A stretch of DNA of 64,000 nt, taken from the NCBI RefSeq assembly GCF_029210495.1, contig NZ_JARGDK010000005.1:124001-188000 (forward strand), read 5' to 3'. This document shows positions 29,934-39,309 of the stretch, piece after piece. Position 1 is the stretch's first letter; the number at the start of each line of letters is the position of its first letter. The notes under the pieces are model-generated. The model had not been told where the DNA came from. It worked only from the letters and a program-made list of their open reading frames with translations, and did no database searches. The position numbers and the translations under genes are program-made. The DNA comes from Pseudothioclava nitratireducens. GTDB taxonomy: Bacteria; Pseudomonadota; Alphaproteobacteria; Rhodobacterales; Rhodobacteraceae.

Positions 29934-31280
29934 TTAAATACGGCTACCGTCCACCAATATCCCGTGTTCGCGCGCTATTTCCAGCTTAATCCGAGCAATG
30001 TCGTATTTCAGCCCGACCTGATCGCGCTCCATGGCAGCATAGGACTCATACATATTCACCAATTCCATCAAGGTACGGCGCCCCATCCGGTATTGCTCGG
30101 TGAACATTTCGAGGCTCGCGCCGGTCTGGCGGGTGACCTCGGCGTCGCGGGCGTCCTTGGCTTCGAGCGCAGTAAGTTTCGCGCGCAGTTCGGTCACCTT
30201 GCTCAGACTGTCGCGGCGGGCTTTCTCGACCCGCGCGGCGGCCGCCTCTTCGGTCGCGGCAATGGCCGCCAGTTGATCGCCAGTGCCAAAGCCCAAAAGC
30301 TGATCGGTGCCGAGGGTGAGCCCGATATCCGAACCGCCTTCGCCAATGGTGCCGGTCGCTGCCAGACGAGGCAGATGTCCCGCGCGGGCCAGTTTCGCCT
30401 CGGCTATCGCGCGCGCCTGCTCGCCTTCGGCCAGCTTGACGCCCAGCGCCTCGGGAAGTGCTGTCGGCAGGGCAATCGTGTCCAGCCCGTTCAACTCCGC
30501 GACGGAGATCGTGGTCATGGTCTGCAATTGTTCAATCGCACTGCGCGCCGCATCCCGATCCGAGGCCGCGCGGGCCTCCATCTCCGAGAGCTTCTGGCGC
30601 AATACGCGCGCTTCGGACATGTCCGACAGCCCGCCTTCGACACGGATGCGCATGATGCGGTCGTAGTCGGTGATCCGCGTGACCGCGCGATCCGCAACCG
30701 CGGCCTGATCGCGGGCCTTCAGCGCGCTGAGATAGTGGCCGATACCTTCCCGCACCAGATCGTTCATCTCGACCGACAAATTGACGGCTGCCACTTCCAC
30801 ATCGGCGGCGGCGAACTCACGCTCGGCCCGCTTTGCACCATTGTCGAACAGCACCTGCTCCACCAGCATTTGCGCCACCATGTCGCCCAGACGGCTAAGA
30901 CTGAGGGTCGGGCCAATCTGGGGCAGCCAGTTGCGCGACTTGGCCTTGGCGGTGAGCCGTTTCACCCGCAGATCAGCCTGCGCCGTGCCGGCGGAATGGT
31001 CGATGACTCCGCGTGCGATCTCGGCATAGGGGCCGTCCCCTGTCAGCACTGAACGGCGCGCGCGCAGGTCCGCGATCACGGCCGATTGCTCTGCGGTTCT
31101 CTCGCTTGTGGATGGGCCCAGCGCGACGGGTTCCGACGCGCTGGAAAAAGCCGATCTGGAGATCGGGAACGGTGTGCCGTCGAGGCACCCCGAAAGGGTC
31201 GTGACCGCCGTCAAAGCAACGATCGCCCGGGCCGCCGCAGAGGCCCGGGAAAGCGTCACTTGGCGGCTTTTCCGGGTCAT
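29934..31280 (-). CDS. TolC-like outer membrane channel protein with lipobox
   Basis: A 448-residue protein of the outer membrane efflux family, with two internally related helical halves (about residues 90-260 and 290-440). It has a lipoprotein-type signal: the hydrophobic stretch ends TLSGC, placing the modified cysteine at C32. Lipidation is known for NodT-like channels but is not universal for adhesin secretion channels such as LapE. The ATG at 31280 is preferred on signal-peptide grounds. It lies between the adhesin and ABC genes in one operon. Confidence 0.9.
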   Translation of the reverse strand: MTRKSRQVTLSRASAAARAIVALTAVTTLSGCLDGTPFPISRSAFSSASEPVALGPSTSERTAEQSAVIADLRARRSVLTGDGPYAEIARGVIDHSAGTAQADLRVKRLTAKAKSRNWLPQIGPTLSLSRLGDMVAQMLVEQVLFDNGAKRAEREFAAADVEVAAVNLSVEMNDLVREGIGHYLSALKARDQAAVADRAVTRITDYDRIMRIRVEGGLSDMSEARVLRQKLSEMEARAASDRDAARSAIEQLQTMTTISVAELNGLDTIALPTALPEALGVKLAEGEQARAIAEAKLARAGHLPRLAATGTIGEGGSDIGLTLGTDQLLGFGTGDQLAAIAATEEAAAARVEKARRDSLSKVTELRAKLTALEAKDARDAEVTRQTGASLEMFTEQYRMGRRTLMELVNMYESYAAMERDQVGLKYDIARIKLEIAREHGILVDGSRI

Positions 31281-31293
31281 CTCGGGGCTCCGA

Positions 31294-33897
31294 TCAGATC
31301 GTGAGATGGGTGATCTGATCGTCGATGATGAGGCTCGCCCCGTCATCGCCCAGCGTGTAGATGCTGTGCGTCTGACCGTTGATGACCGCATCCTGCCCGG
31401 TATCCTGTGCACCCAGCGCGGTCACGTTGTCATTGGCGTCGCCGCTGATGATCATCGTATTATCCGGCCCGGTAAGTGCCAGCAGTTGCTCTTCGGTGAT
31501 GGTCAGGGTCGCCTCCGCATAGCTGAGGTCAATCGCGGCCAGATCGAACTGCTCCAAACCGTCGCGGCCCAGATCGATCGTCACATCCGAGTTGCCATCG
31601 ACCACCAGCAGCGTCGAGGCGGTGTTGCCTGCCGCATCCGCATCGGTCACCACGAGATACTCGCCATTCGGCACACGCCCGCCCGAACCGAAATCGTAGA
31701 GATCCTCGGAGCCGAGGCTGATCGGATCGCTGTCCAGAACCGTCGAGACCGTCCCGTCCGCGCCCACCGTCGAAACCGTGAAGTGGTCGCCCTCGCTGTC
31801 GGAGGTGTAGATCGCGCGGGTCGAGCTGCCATCATCGGTCTTATCGGTGATGATCGGCGCATCGGGCGCGTCGAGATCGAAGGTGAAGCTCTGGCTGGAG
31901 TTGTCGTTAAGCACCGCAACGTTGCCCGCAAGGTCCGTCGCCGTGACCGTGTACGTCATCGACCCGGTCAGCCCGGAAAGCGCGGATTGATCGAAACTCA
32001 CCGACCAGAGGCCATCGGCCCCGGCGGTCACCACCTGCTCTGCCCCATTGGCAAGACGCACCACGACCTGCGAGCCGGCCTCGACCGTGCCCGAAATCTC
32101 GAAGCCCGCCGCCGCCTCGTTGGCGTTGACGATATTGTCGCCTGCGACCAGCGGGGTGACGGTGAAATTGCGCACAACCGGATCAAAGTCGACCATGCTC
32201 GACTGCGTGGCAACGTTGCCATTCGCGTCGGTCGCCGAAACCGTGAGAGCCATGCCCGCGACCTCGGTTGTCGGCAGCATGCCAGCCGGGATCGTCACGG
32301 TCCAGGTCCCACCGGTCACCGAGGCCGGAAGCACCGCCCCGTTTCCAAGCTGCACCGAAACCACCGAGCCTGCCTCAACCGTCCCAGTGACCACGAGGCC
32401 ACCCGCGCCTTCCGCGGCGTTGACGATGCCGTCCGCAATCTGCGCATTCGGCGTCGTGGTGGCGTGACTCAGGTCTTCTACCACGGTGTCATAGGCGACA
32501 GTATGGCTTGCGCTCGACGCGTTGCCCGCGCCATCCACCGTCGAGGCCGTGAAGGTCAAATCCCCTTCGCCCGTCGGCAATTGGCTTTCCGAGAAATAAG
32601 CGCTCCAGGTGCCATCCGCGCCAACCAGCGTGGTCACGGTCACGGTACCCAGCCCGATTTGCAGCGTCGCGCCGGGCGTCGAGGTGCCCGTCACGGTAAC
32701 GCCGCCCTGCCAGTCCGCATTATTGATCATGTCGTCGCCGGTCACCGCATCGAAGGTAATCGGGTGCGGCTCGGTATCGACCACCAGCGTATCGGTGATC
32801 GTGGTCACGTTGCCATTCACATCGGTCGCGGTGATGACCATGCCTTCGGTATAGGTGCCGCCCGGAAGCTCATCCTGCGTGAAGGTAACGGTCCAGGTGC
32901 CGTTCTCACCAACCACGGTCGTCGCGGTCTGCCCGCCGACCTCGACCGAGATCGCGGCCCCTGCCTCGCCCGTGCCAGAAATCGAGATGCCGTCCGCGTA
33001 ATCCACAAGGTTCTCGATATCGCCAACAGATTGGGTGCCCTCGGTCACGGCGACCTCGGGAGGCGTCATGTCGATGAGGAAATCGGGGCCGTCCAGCGTG
33101 TATTCCGTGCCATCGGGCGCGACCACATCGACGATTGCGGTCAGGTCGCCATCCGACGGGAAGGTGTCATCCTCAAAGGTGACTTCCCAGGTGCCGTCCT
33201 CGTCAACGGTGGTCTCGGCGGTCTGATCGCCAAGCGTCACGGTCACGGTGGACCCCGCCTCACCGGTGCCGGTTACGATTGCAGCCGGGTCCTCGGTATT
33301 CGTGGTGAGGGTGTAATCCGCGTCCGGCTCATCCACGGTCGGGATGATCGCCGGAGCTCCGCCCGAGCCGCCACCATCGCCGCCACCCGTCAGAACGCCA
33401 AGGCCAACAAGACCAGCGCCCGCAAGACCCGCCGTCCCCAGACCGCCGATCAGCGGTGCGAATGCTGCCATCCCGGTTGTATCGTCGTCACCGATCGGCG
33501 CGAGAATGTCCTCGCCGCCCATGAATGCGAGCTGGTCGTTCGGGCTCCATTTCCCGATCACCTCGACCGCACCGTATTGTGCGAACAGAACCCCGTCGCC
33601 GCCATCTTCAAGCGTCACCGCCGAGATTTCATTATCCGCCGAAATGTAAAGCTGGGCTTCCTGCCCTTCGGGCGCGCTGTAATAGCCCGACAGCGTGATG
33701 ACGCGGCCATCGACCAGAACGATCTGAAGATCGTCGCCTTCGCGCACATACTTGAGAATGTTGTATTTTCGCAGGTTCAGAGAGATTTCGTCACCGGCAC
33801 CAACCTGAATGAAATCACTCGCACCGTCACCGGCAACCATACCACGCGACACACCGCCCGCATAATCGCGAACGGCAAAGTCAACCGACTTTACCAT
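31294..33897 (-). CDS. BapA-like repeat adhesin, substrate of the adjacent type I secretion system
   Basis: An 867-residue surface protein. Residues 1-130 match the BapA/Bap prefix-like beta domain (DEISLNLRKYNILKYVREGD), followed by a Gly/Ala hydrophobic helix (about 142-175) that may help retention. Five Ig-like repeats of about 100 residues follow, each with a G-T-x-E-A-G-S-like turn and a DGTW strand (for example GTGEAGSTVTVTLG and GTVEAGSVVSVQLG). A C-terminal region has LTGPDNTMIISGDANDNV and ends LIIDDQITHLTI, typical of type I secretion signals. RTX nonapeptides are absent. GGAG precedes the ATG at 33897. The protein is small for the family. Biofilm or attachment is the likely role. 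Confidence 0.88.
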   Translation of the reverse strand: MVKSVDFAVRDYAGGVSRGMVAGDGASDFIQVGAGDEISLNLRKYNILKYVREGDDLQIVLVDGRVITLSGYYSAPEGQEAQLYISADNEISAVTLEDGGDGVLFAQYGAVEVIGKWSPNDQLAFMGGEDILAPIGDDDTTGMAAFAPLIGGLGTAGLAGAGLVGLGVLTGGGDGGGSGGAPAIIPTVDEPDADYTLTTNTEDPAAIVTGTGEAGSTVTVTLGDQTAETTVDEDGTWEVTFEDDTFPSDGDLTAIVDVVAPDGTEYTLDGPDFLIDMTPPEVAVTEGTQSVGDIENLVDYADGISISGTGEAGAAISVEVGGQTATTVVGENGTWTVTFTQDELPGGTYTEGMVITATDVNGNVTTITDTLVVDTEPHPITFDAVTGDDMINNADWQGGVTVTGTSTPGATLQIGLGTVTVTTLVGADGTWSAYFSESQLPTGEGDLTFTASTVDGAGNASSASHTVAYDTVVEDLSHATTTPNAQIADGIVNAAEGAGGLVVTGTVEAGSVVSVQLGNGAVLPASVTGGTWTVTIPAGMLPTTEVAGMALTVSATDANGNVATQSSMVDFDPVVRNFTVTPLVAGDNIVNANEAAAGFEISGTVEAGSQVVVRLANGAEQVVTAGADGLWSVSFDQSALSGLTGSMTYTVTATDLAGNVAVLNDNSSQSFTFDLDAPDAPIITDKTDDGSSTRAIYTSDSEGDHFTVSTVGADGTVSTVLDSDPISLGSEDLYDFGSGGRVPNGEYLVVTDADAAGNTASTLLVVDGNSDVTIDLGRDGLEQFDLAAIDLSYAEATLTITEEQLLALTGPDNTMIISGDANDNVTALGAQDTGQDAVINGQTHSIYTLGDDGASLIIDDQITHLTI

Positions 33898-34065
33898 TGA
33901 ACCACTCCGCCTCACGTTAACTCGGCTTGTTTTGTGCCGATTTTTTGAACTGCTGCCCTAATTGTTAACGAAATGGCAACGCTATTTCTAGCCCTTTGAT
34001 GGCATCGAAGGTCAATTTATGGGGTTCACACATATACTTTTGCACCAAAATCCCACGACTATGGC

Positions 34066-34509
34066 CTAATTGCCACGCAGCACGCCAAGCAGGAAATGCC
34101 GATCTCCCGCATTGGCCAAGAGGTCCAGCGCCTCTTCGGGGCTGAGCCAGACGTCGCGGTGCCCCGGTTCCGTGGGCGCGCTACGCCGCAAAACGGGGCG
34201 CGCCAGATAGATATGGCACAGCTTCTCGGCCCAAATCTCGTATTCCGGCATGAAGGTAAAACGGCGATAGGCCCCGATGCGGCGCGCCGACGAGATTGTC
34301 CAACCCGTTTCCTCATAGACCTCCCGGTGAAGCGCCCGGATTGCGCTCTCACCGGGGTCGATACCGCCGCCGGGAAGCTGAAACTCTGGGTTGGGCTCTG
34401 ACTGGTGGGTCACGAGGACCTGCCCCTCGCGCATCAGCACCGCGTAGGCACCGGGCCTGCGGCGGTAGCGTTGCTCTGGTTTCACGGCCTCGCCAAAGCG
34501 TCGGATCAT
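34066..34509 (-). CDS. Nudix hydrolase
   Basis: A 147-residue protein with a complete Nudix box: GGGIDPGESAIRAL then HREVYEETGW. The substrate is not predictable from sequence. The N-terminus (RFGEAVKPEQRYRRRPGAYAV) resembles small Nudix enzymes of this group. It is divergent from hslO, and its start lies beside the RpoH-type hslO promoter. The 168 bp between it and the adhesin gene hold the adhesin promoter region, with two GTTAAC sequences and no other clear signal. Confidence 0.88.
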   Translation of the reverse strand: MIRRFGEAVKPEQRYRRRPGAYAVLMREGQVLVTHQSEPNPEFQLPGGGIDPGESAIRALHREVYEETGWTISSARRIGAYRRFTFMPEYEIWAEKLCHIYLARPVLRRSAPTEPGHRDVWLSPEEALDLLANAGDRHFLLGVLRGN

Positions 34510-34517
34510 GGCGCCCC

Positions 34518-34548
34518 CTTGGGTCTGCGGTTGCTCCGCCTATATAGG
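34518..34548 (+). promoter_or_regulatory. RpoH (sigma-32) type promoter of hslO
   Basis: CTTG (34518-34521), 17-bp spacer, CCTATATAGG (34539-34548): a full match to CTTG-N17-CYTATnTnnG. It is 58 bp before the hslO start and nearly identical to the dnaK element. Confidence 0.75.
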
Positions 34549-34605
34549 CACGGTATGCCAGCGCCCGAAACGCCGAAATCTCGCGCGAACCCCCAAGGAA
34601 GACAC

Positions 34606-35625
34606 ATGTCCACGCTCTCGCAAATCGCATGGGACGATACGGTCCTGCCATTCCAACTTGATCGCTCGGATGTCCGGGGCCGGGTCGCGCGTCTGGACGG
34701 CGTGCTGGAAAAGGTGCTCTCGCAGCATGACTACCCGCCGATGGTCGAGGCGCTGGTGGCCGAAATCGCCTTGCTCACGGCAATGATCGGCCAAACGATC
34801 AAGCTGCGCTGGAAGCTGTCCCTGCAAGTGCGCGGCACCGGGCCGATCCGGATTCTCGCAACCGATTACTATGGACCCAGTGCCGATGGCGCCCCCGCCC
34901 GTATTCGCGGCTGGGCCAGTTTCGACGCTGAACGGCTCGACGAAACCGCCGATCCGTTCCAGCAGATCGGTGACGGCTATTTCGCGATCCTGATTGACCA
35001 AGGCGAGGGCACCGTGCCCTATCAAGGGATCACGCCCCTCGCGGGTGGCTCGCTCTCAGCCTGTGCGCAGACCTATTTCGCGCAATCCGAGCAGCTTCCG
35101 ACCCGGTTCGAGCTGTCCTTCGGTCGCTCTGCCCTGCCGGGACAGGCCGAGCATTGGCGCGCCGGTGGCGTGATGCTCCAGATGATGCCCAAAGCCTCGC
35201 CTTTCGTGGCAACCGAAGGCGGCACGGGTGAGGGCGGCTTGCTGGATCATTCGGACCTGCTTGAGGGCGACGATGACGAGAACTGGTCGCGCGCCAATCA
35301 CCTGTTGGACACCGTCGAAGCTCTGGAACTGATCGGCCCGACCGTCCAGCCGACCGAGTTGCTCGTACGTCTCTTCCACGAAGAGGGCCCCCGGGTCTTC
35401 GATCCGCAGCGGATCGAGTTCGGATGCACCTGCTCGGCGGATCGGGTGCGAGACAGCCTCTCGATCTATTCGGCCAAGGATATCGGCCACATGACGACCG
35501 AGGATGGCAAGGTCACTGCCGACTGCCAATTCTGCGGCGCGCATTACGAATTCGACCCTGCATCACTGGGATTTGAGGCAACGAAGAACCCCGATGGGTC
35601 GCAAAAAGAGGCCTCGGATGAGTGA
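34606..35625 (+). CDS. hslO: Redox-regulated chaperone Hsp33
   Basis: A 339-residue holdase activated by oxidation. The four zinc-binding cysteines are present as CxC (C274, C276) and CxxC (C307, C310). The N-terminal substrate-binding domain carries RWKLSLQVRGTGPIRILATDYYGP. Under oxidative stress zinc is released and the protein binds unfolding clients, handing them to DnaK later. The ATG at 34606 follows AAGGAA. Expression from an RpoH-type promoter fits. It overlaps the following Nudix gene by 8 bases. Confidence 0.96.
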   Translation: MSTLSQIAWDDTVLPFQLDRSDVRGRVARLDGVLEKVLSQHDYPPMVEALVAEIALLTAMIGQTIKLRWKLSLQVRGTGPIRILATDYYGPSADGAPARIRGWASFDAERLDETADPFQQIGDGYFAILIDQGEGTVPYQGITPLAGGSLSACAQTYFAQSEQLPTRFELSFGRSALPGQAEHWRAGGVMLQMMPKASPFVATEGGTGEGGLLDHSDLLEGDDDENWSRANHLLDTVEALELIGPTVQPTELLVRLFHEEGPRVFDPQRIEFGCTCSADRVRDSLSIYSAKDIGHMTTEDGKVTADCQFCGAHYEFDPASLGFEATKNPDGSQKEASDE

Positions 35626-36229
35626 TCTTTTCGCCCCGGTTCGGGCCGCTCTGGCGCAACCGGGGCGGCCCTCGTCGGATTACGACCTGAATACCGGCAT
35701 CTTTCTGCCCGAGGGGCGCAAGCTGCGCCCGGCGGGGGTGTTGGTCGCATTTGAGGCGACGGAGATGGGCCTGCGCCTCTATCTCACCAAGCGCGCCTCG
35801 CATCTCAAGCACCATCCCGGCCAGATTGCCTTTCCGGGCGGCAAGGTGGACCCGTCCGATGATGGACCCATTGCTGCTGCGCTGCGCGAAGCGCATGAAG
35901 AAATCGGGCTGCCCACCGACAATGTCGAGGTGCTGGGCACGCTTGAAGCCCATGAGACGGTGACCGGCTTCCTCGCAACCCCGGTTCTGGCCCGCATTCA
36001 CACCCCTTTCACCCCACGCCCGGAGGTCGGTGAGGTCGAGGAGGTGTTCACCGTCCCCTTCGCCCACGTCACCGATTTAAGCCGGTATAGGGTCGAAAAA
36101 CGCCGGTGGCGCGGCACCTGGCGCAGCTATTACGTCGCGCCGTTCGGTCCCTATTACATCTGGGGCGCAACTGCGCGTATGCTGCGGGCATTGGCGGATC
36201 GGATCGAGGCGGACCGGAAGGCGCGATGA
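35618..36229 (+). CDS. CoA pyrophosphatase-like Nudix hydrolase (NudL family)
   Basis: A 203-residue Nudix protein of the NudL/CoAse type. It contains KRASHLKHHPGQIAFPGGKV, an upstream signature of the family, and a Nudix box in which the first glutamate is aspartate (DDGPIAAALREAHEEIGL), as is common in this subfamily. It probably hydrolyses CoA or related diphosphates. The ATG at 35618, inside the end of hslO, is preferred over an earlier ATG at 35504. Its stop overlaps the cca start. Confidence 0.9.
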   Translation: MSDLFAPVRAALAQPGRPSSDYDLNTGIFLPEGRKLRPAGVLVAFEATEMGLRLYLTKRASHLKHHPGQIAFPGGKVDPSDDGPIAAALREAHEEIGLPTDNVEVLGTLEAHETVTGFLATPVLARIHTPFTPRPEVGEVEEVFTVPFAHVTDLSRYRVEKRRWRGTWRSYYVAPFGPYYIWGATARMLRALADRIEADRKAR

Positions 36230-37368
36230 AGCTGAGCGGAGAGTGGATCGAGGCGAACCATGTGCAGACCGTTCTGCACATGCTCGAAGCGGGCGGCCAT
36301 GAGGCCCTGCTTGTGGGCGGCTGCGTGCGCAATGCGGCGCTTGGCCAGCCGGTCTCGGATATCGACATCGCTACCGACGCGCGCCCGGAACGCGTGATAG
36401 AGCTGGCCGACGCGGCGGGGCTGAAGCCCGTTCCCACGGGCATTGAGCACGGCACTGTCACCGTCGTCGCCGAGCACATTCCACATGAGATCACCACCTT
36501 TCGCCGTGATGTAGAGACGCATGGCCGCCACGCGACGGTCGCTTTTTCCGATGACCGCGCCGAGGATGCCGCGCGGCGCGACTTCACGATGAACGCGCTC
36601 TATGCGCGCTCGGATGGGACCGTTCTTGACCCCTTGGGGACCGGGCTTGAAGATCTCGCCGCGCGTCATGTTCGCTTTGTCGGCGATGCGGAAGATCGGA
36701 TTCAGGAAGACTACCTGCGCATTCTCCGCTTCTTTCGGTTTACGGCTTGGTATGGCGCCCCGGAACGCGGGATGGACCCTGAGGGGCTTGCCGCCTGTGC
36801 CGTAAATTCCGCTGGAATAGAGACGCTTTCGCGCGAGCGTGTGGGGGCTGAGATCAAGAAACTCCTTTCTGCGCCCGACCCGGCCCCGGCTGTCGCGGCC
36901 ATGGCTGCGAGTGGTGTGCTGAACCGGGTTCTGCCCGGCGCCGATCCGCGCGCGCTTGCACCGTTCGTGCATCTGGAATCCGGTGGAGCAGAGCCTATGC
37001 GACGGCTCGCGGCGCTTGGTGGAGAGGATGTCGCAGCGCGTCTTCGCCTTTCCAAGGCCGAGGCCAAACATCTTGCGCGAATCCGCGAGGCGCTGGAGGC
37101 AGGGGTGTCGCTGGAGGAGGCCGGATACCGGTTCGGAGTCACGGTGGCTGCCGATGCCGCGCTCGTCTTGGCGGCCTCTCTCGGCGCGCCCCTCGCCCCA
37201 GCGTGGGAAGCCGAGATTGCACGCGGCGCAGCGCAGGTGTTTCCGATCAAACCCGCTGATCTCATGCCCGCCCTGCAAGGTGCCGCCTTGGGCGCCGAAC
37301 TCCGCAAGCTCGAGGATCGCTGGGTCGCCTCGGGCTTCGCCCTCACGCGCGAAGAATTGCTCGGCTAG
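36226..37368 (+). CDS. cca: CCA tRNA nucleotidyltransferase / poly(A) polymerase family
   Basis: A 380-residue class II nucleotidyltransferase. The head domain has LVGGCVRNA and the metal-binding DIDIATDARP, followed by RRDFTMNALYA and EDYLRILRFFRF. It adds or repairs the 3' CCA end of tRNAs. Poly(A) polymerase activity cannot be excluded from sequence alone. ATGA overlap with the preceding Nudix gene shows tight coupling in the hslO-nudL-cca run. The tRNA-Arg in this window already encodes its CCA. Confidence 0.94.
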   Translation: MKLSGEWIEANHVQTVLHMLEAGGHEALLVGGCVRNAALGQPVSDIDIATDARPERVIELADAAGLKPVPTGIEHGTVTVVAEHIPHEITTFRRDVETHGRHATVAFSDDRAEDAARRDFTMNALYARSDGTVLDPLGTGLEDLAARHVRFVGDAEDRIQEDYLRILRFFRFTAWYGAPERGMDPEGLAACAVNSAGIETLSRERVGAEIKKLLSAPDPAPAVAAMAASGVLNRVLPGADPRALAPFVHLESGGAEPMRRLAALGGEDVAARLRLSKAEAKHLARIREALEAGVSLEEAGYRFGVTVAADAALVLAASLGAPLAPAWEAEIARGAAQVFPIKPADLMPALQGAALGAELRKLEDRWVASGFALTREELLG

Positions 37369-37406
37369 CCAATCGCGTCGCTTTCCCTTTCTCACACGCC
37401 CACTAT

Positions 37407-39257
37407 ATGCTCGCGGGTATGAGCCTGTTGCGTCCCAACCCTTTTAAGCCCGCCGAGGGTCCGCCGCCTGATCGCCTTGGCGCGTTTTATGGCTGGTGTT
37501 TGCGCGGGGCATGGCCCGTAGTCGGCACCGACGCGTTCCTCTCAGGCATCGCCGGCTCTCTCGAGGCTGTCTCGGCCGTGTTCCTCGGCATGGTTATCGA
37601 CGCAGCGCTTTCCTCGGCCCCCGAGACCGTTTTCTTCGATAATGCGGGTCTATTGATAGGGGTTTTGCTGTTTTACGTCGTATTGCGACCCCTGTCGTTC
37701 GGGCTGTCCTCCGCGACGACGAACCTTTTGGTGACGCCGACACTGCTGCCGCAAATCCTCTCGCGGCTGCATCGCTGGACGATGGGGCAGTCGGTCACCT
37801 ATTTCGACAATGACTTTGCCGGGCGGATTGCGCAGAAGCAGATGCAGACGGCGCGGGCGGTCGCAGACTCGGTCACCGAGATCAACCACGCGGCAGTCTT
37901 CGCGCTCTCTTCGGTCATCGGGTCCTTCGCGGTCCTGGCGGCGATTGATCTCTGGGGGGTGATGGTGCTGGCCGTTTGGCTGGCGCTTTACATCGGGCTG
38001 ATCCGGCTGTTTTTGCCGCATATCCGTGGACGTTCCGAGCGGCGCGCGGCGGCGCGCGCGATGGTCACCGGGCAGGTCGTCGACACGATCACTAATATCA
38101 AGACGGTGAAGCTGTTCGCCCATGCAGATCATGAGGATCGCGCCGCGCTGGATGCGATGGGGCATTACCGCCGCCGCGCCTATGAGTTCGGCATCACTTC
38201 GACCTGGTATCGCGCCTCGCAGATGGCGCTGTCTGGGCTGCTTCCGGTGATCCTTGTGGGGCTGACGATTCTGAACTGGCAGCGCGGGCTCGCAAGCGCC
38301 GGGGACATTGCGGCCGCCGGGACCGTCGCCATCCGCATCGCCCAGATGTCAGGCTGGGTGTCGATGGCACTGATGGGGATCTGGCGCTCGATCGGCGAGG
38401 TCGAAGACGGAATGAAGACCCTCACGCCGCCGCATGGGTTGGTGGATGCACCCGATGCCGTCGCGCTTGGGGCGGTGCAGGGCGAGGTGCGCTTCGATCA
38501 TGTGAGCTTTGCATACGGCCAGAAGTCTGGTGGCGTTCAGGTGCTCGACCTGACCATCGCGCCGGGCGAGAAGATCGGGATCGTAGGCGCGTCTGGCGCC
38601 GGGAAATCGACCCTCGTTGCGCTTCTGTTGCGGCTCTATGACACCGAAAAAGGCCGTGTTCTGATCGACGGCACCGACATCGCCAAGGTCACGCAAGAGA
38701 GCCTGCGCCGGCAAATCGGGATGGTCACGCAGGAAACTGCGATGTTTAACCGCTCGGCGCGGGAGAACATCTTTTATGGCCGCCCGAATGCGACCGAGGA
38801 GGAGATGATCGCCGCCGCGAAAGCCGCCGAAGCGCATGAGTTCATCCTCGGCCTTGTCGATCACAAGGGGCAGCGCGGCTATGACGCGGCTCTGGGTGAG
38901 CGCGGCGTGAAACTCTCGGGCGGCCAGCGGCAGAGGATCGCGCTCGCCCGGGCTTTCCTCAAGGACGCACCGATCCTCGTGCTGGATGAGGCGACTTCCG
39001 CGCTCGACTCCGAGGTCGAGGCATCGATCCAGAGCGCGCTCCATCGCGTGATGGAGGGCAAGACCGTGCTCGCCATCGCCCACCGGCTCTCGACCATTGC
39101 CGAGATGGATCGGATCATCGTGCTTGAACAAGGCCGCATAGCCGAGGCCGGGTCGCATGCCGAGTTGCTGGCAGCAGACGGGCTCTATGCGCGCTATTGG
39201 AACCGTCAGTCGGGCGGGTTCATCTCGTGCGATGACGAGCCCAAAGCCGCGGAATAG
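37407..39257 (+). CDS. ABC exporter, fused transmembrane and ATPase domains
   Basis: A 616-residue half-transporter of the multidrug/lipid exporter type. Six transmembrane helices (about residues 30-330) are followed by an ATPase domain with Walker A GASGAGKST, signature LSGGQRQRIALARA and Walker B ILVLDEATSALDSE. The substrate is unknown. Neither ATG 37407 nor ATG 37419 has a ribosome site. CACTATAT directly upstream could be a -10 element for a leaderless message; 37419 may be the real start (612 residues). Confidence 0.93.
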   Translation: MLAGMSLLRPNPFKPAEGPPPDRLGAFYGWCLRGAWPVVGTDAFLSGIAGSLEAVSAVFLGMVIDAALSSAPETVFFDNAGLLIGVLLFYVVLRPLSFGLSSATTNLLVTPTLLPQILSRLHRWTMGQSVTYFDNDFAGRIAQKQMQTARAVADSVTEINHAAVFALSSVIGSFAVLAAIDLWGVMVLAVWLALYIGLIRLFLPHIRGRSERRAAARAMVTGQVVDTITNIKTVKLFAHADHEDRAALDAMGHYRRRAYEFGITSTWYRASQMALSGLLPVILVGLTILNWQRGLASAGDIAAAGTVAIRIAQMSGWVSMALMGIWRSIGEVEDGMKTLTPPHGLVDAPDAVALGAVQGEVRFDHVSFAYGQKSGGVQVLDLTIAPGEKIGIVGASGAGKSTLVALLLRLYDTEKGRVLIDGTDIAKVTQESLRRQIGMVTQETAMFNRSARENIFYGRPNATEEEMIAAAKAAEAHEFILGLVDHKGQRGYDAALGERGVKLSGGQRQRIALARAFLKDAPILVLDEATSALDSEVEASIQSALHRVMEGKTVLAIAHRLSTIAEMDRIIVLEQGRIAEAGSHAELLAADGLYARYWNRQSGGFISCDDEPKAAE

Positions 39258-39309
39258 AGTCTTTTCAGCGCCGCGCGCGCCTGCTACCCGAGGCCAAAAG
39301 GATACCCGG

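Noticed and set aside
31294-33897. RTX calcium-binding repeats in the adhesin
   Set aside because: No GGxGxDxUx nonapeptides are present. The repeats are Ig-like instead.
31108-33900. Plus-strand 930-codon frame opposite the adhesin
   Set aside because: The adhesin frame has recognisable prefix, repeat and secretion domains. The opposite frame shows only His/Arg/Gly-rich sequence.
33905-33970. CtrA-type sites (GTTAAC twice) upstream of the adhesin
   Set aside because: Only half-sites about 50 bp apart, not the TTAA-N7-TTAA arrangement. Too weak to call.
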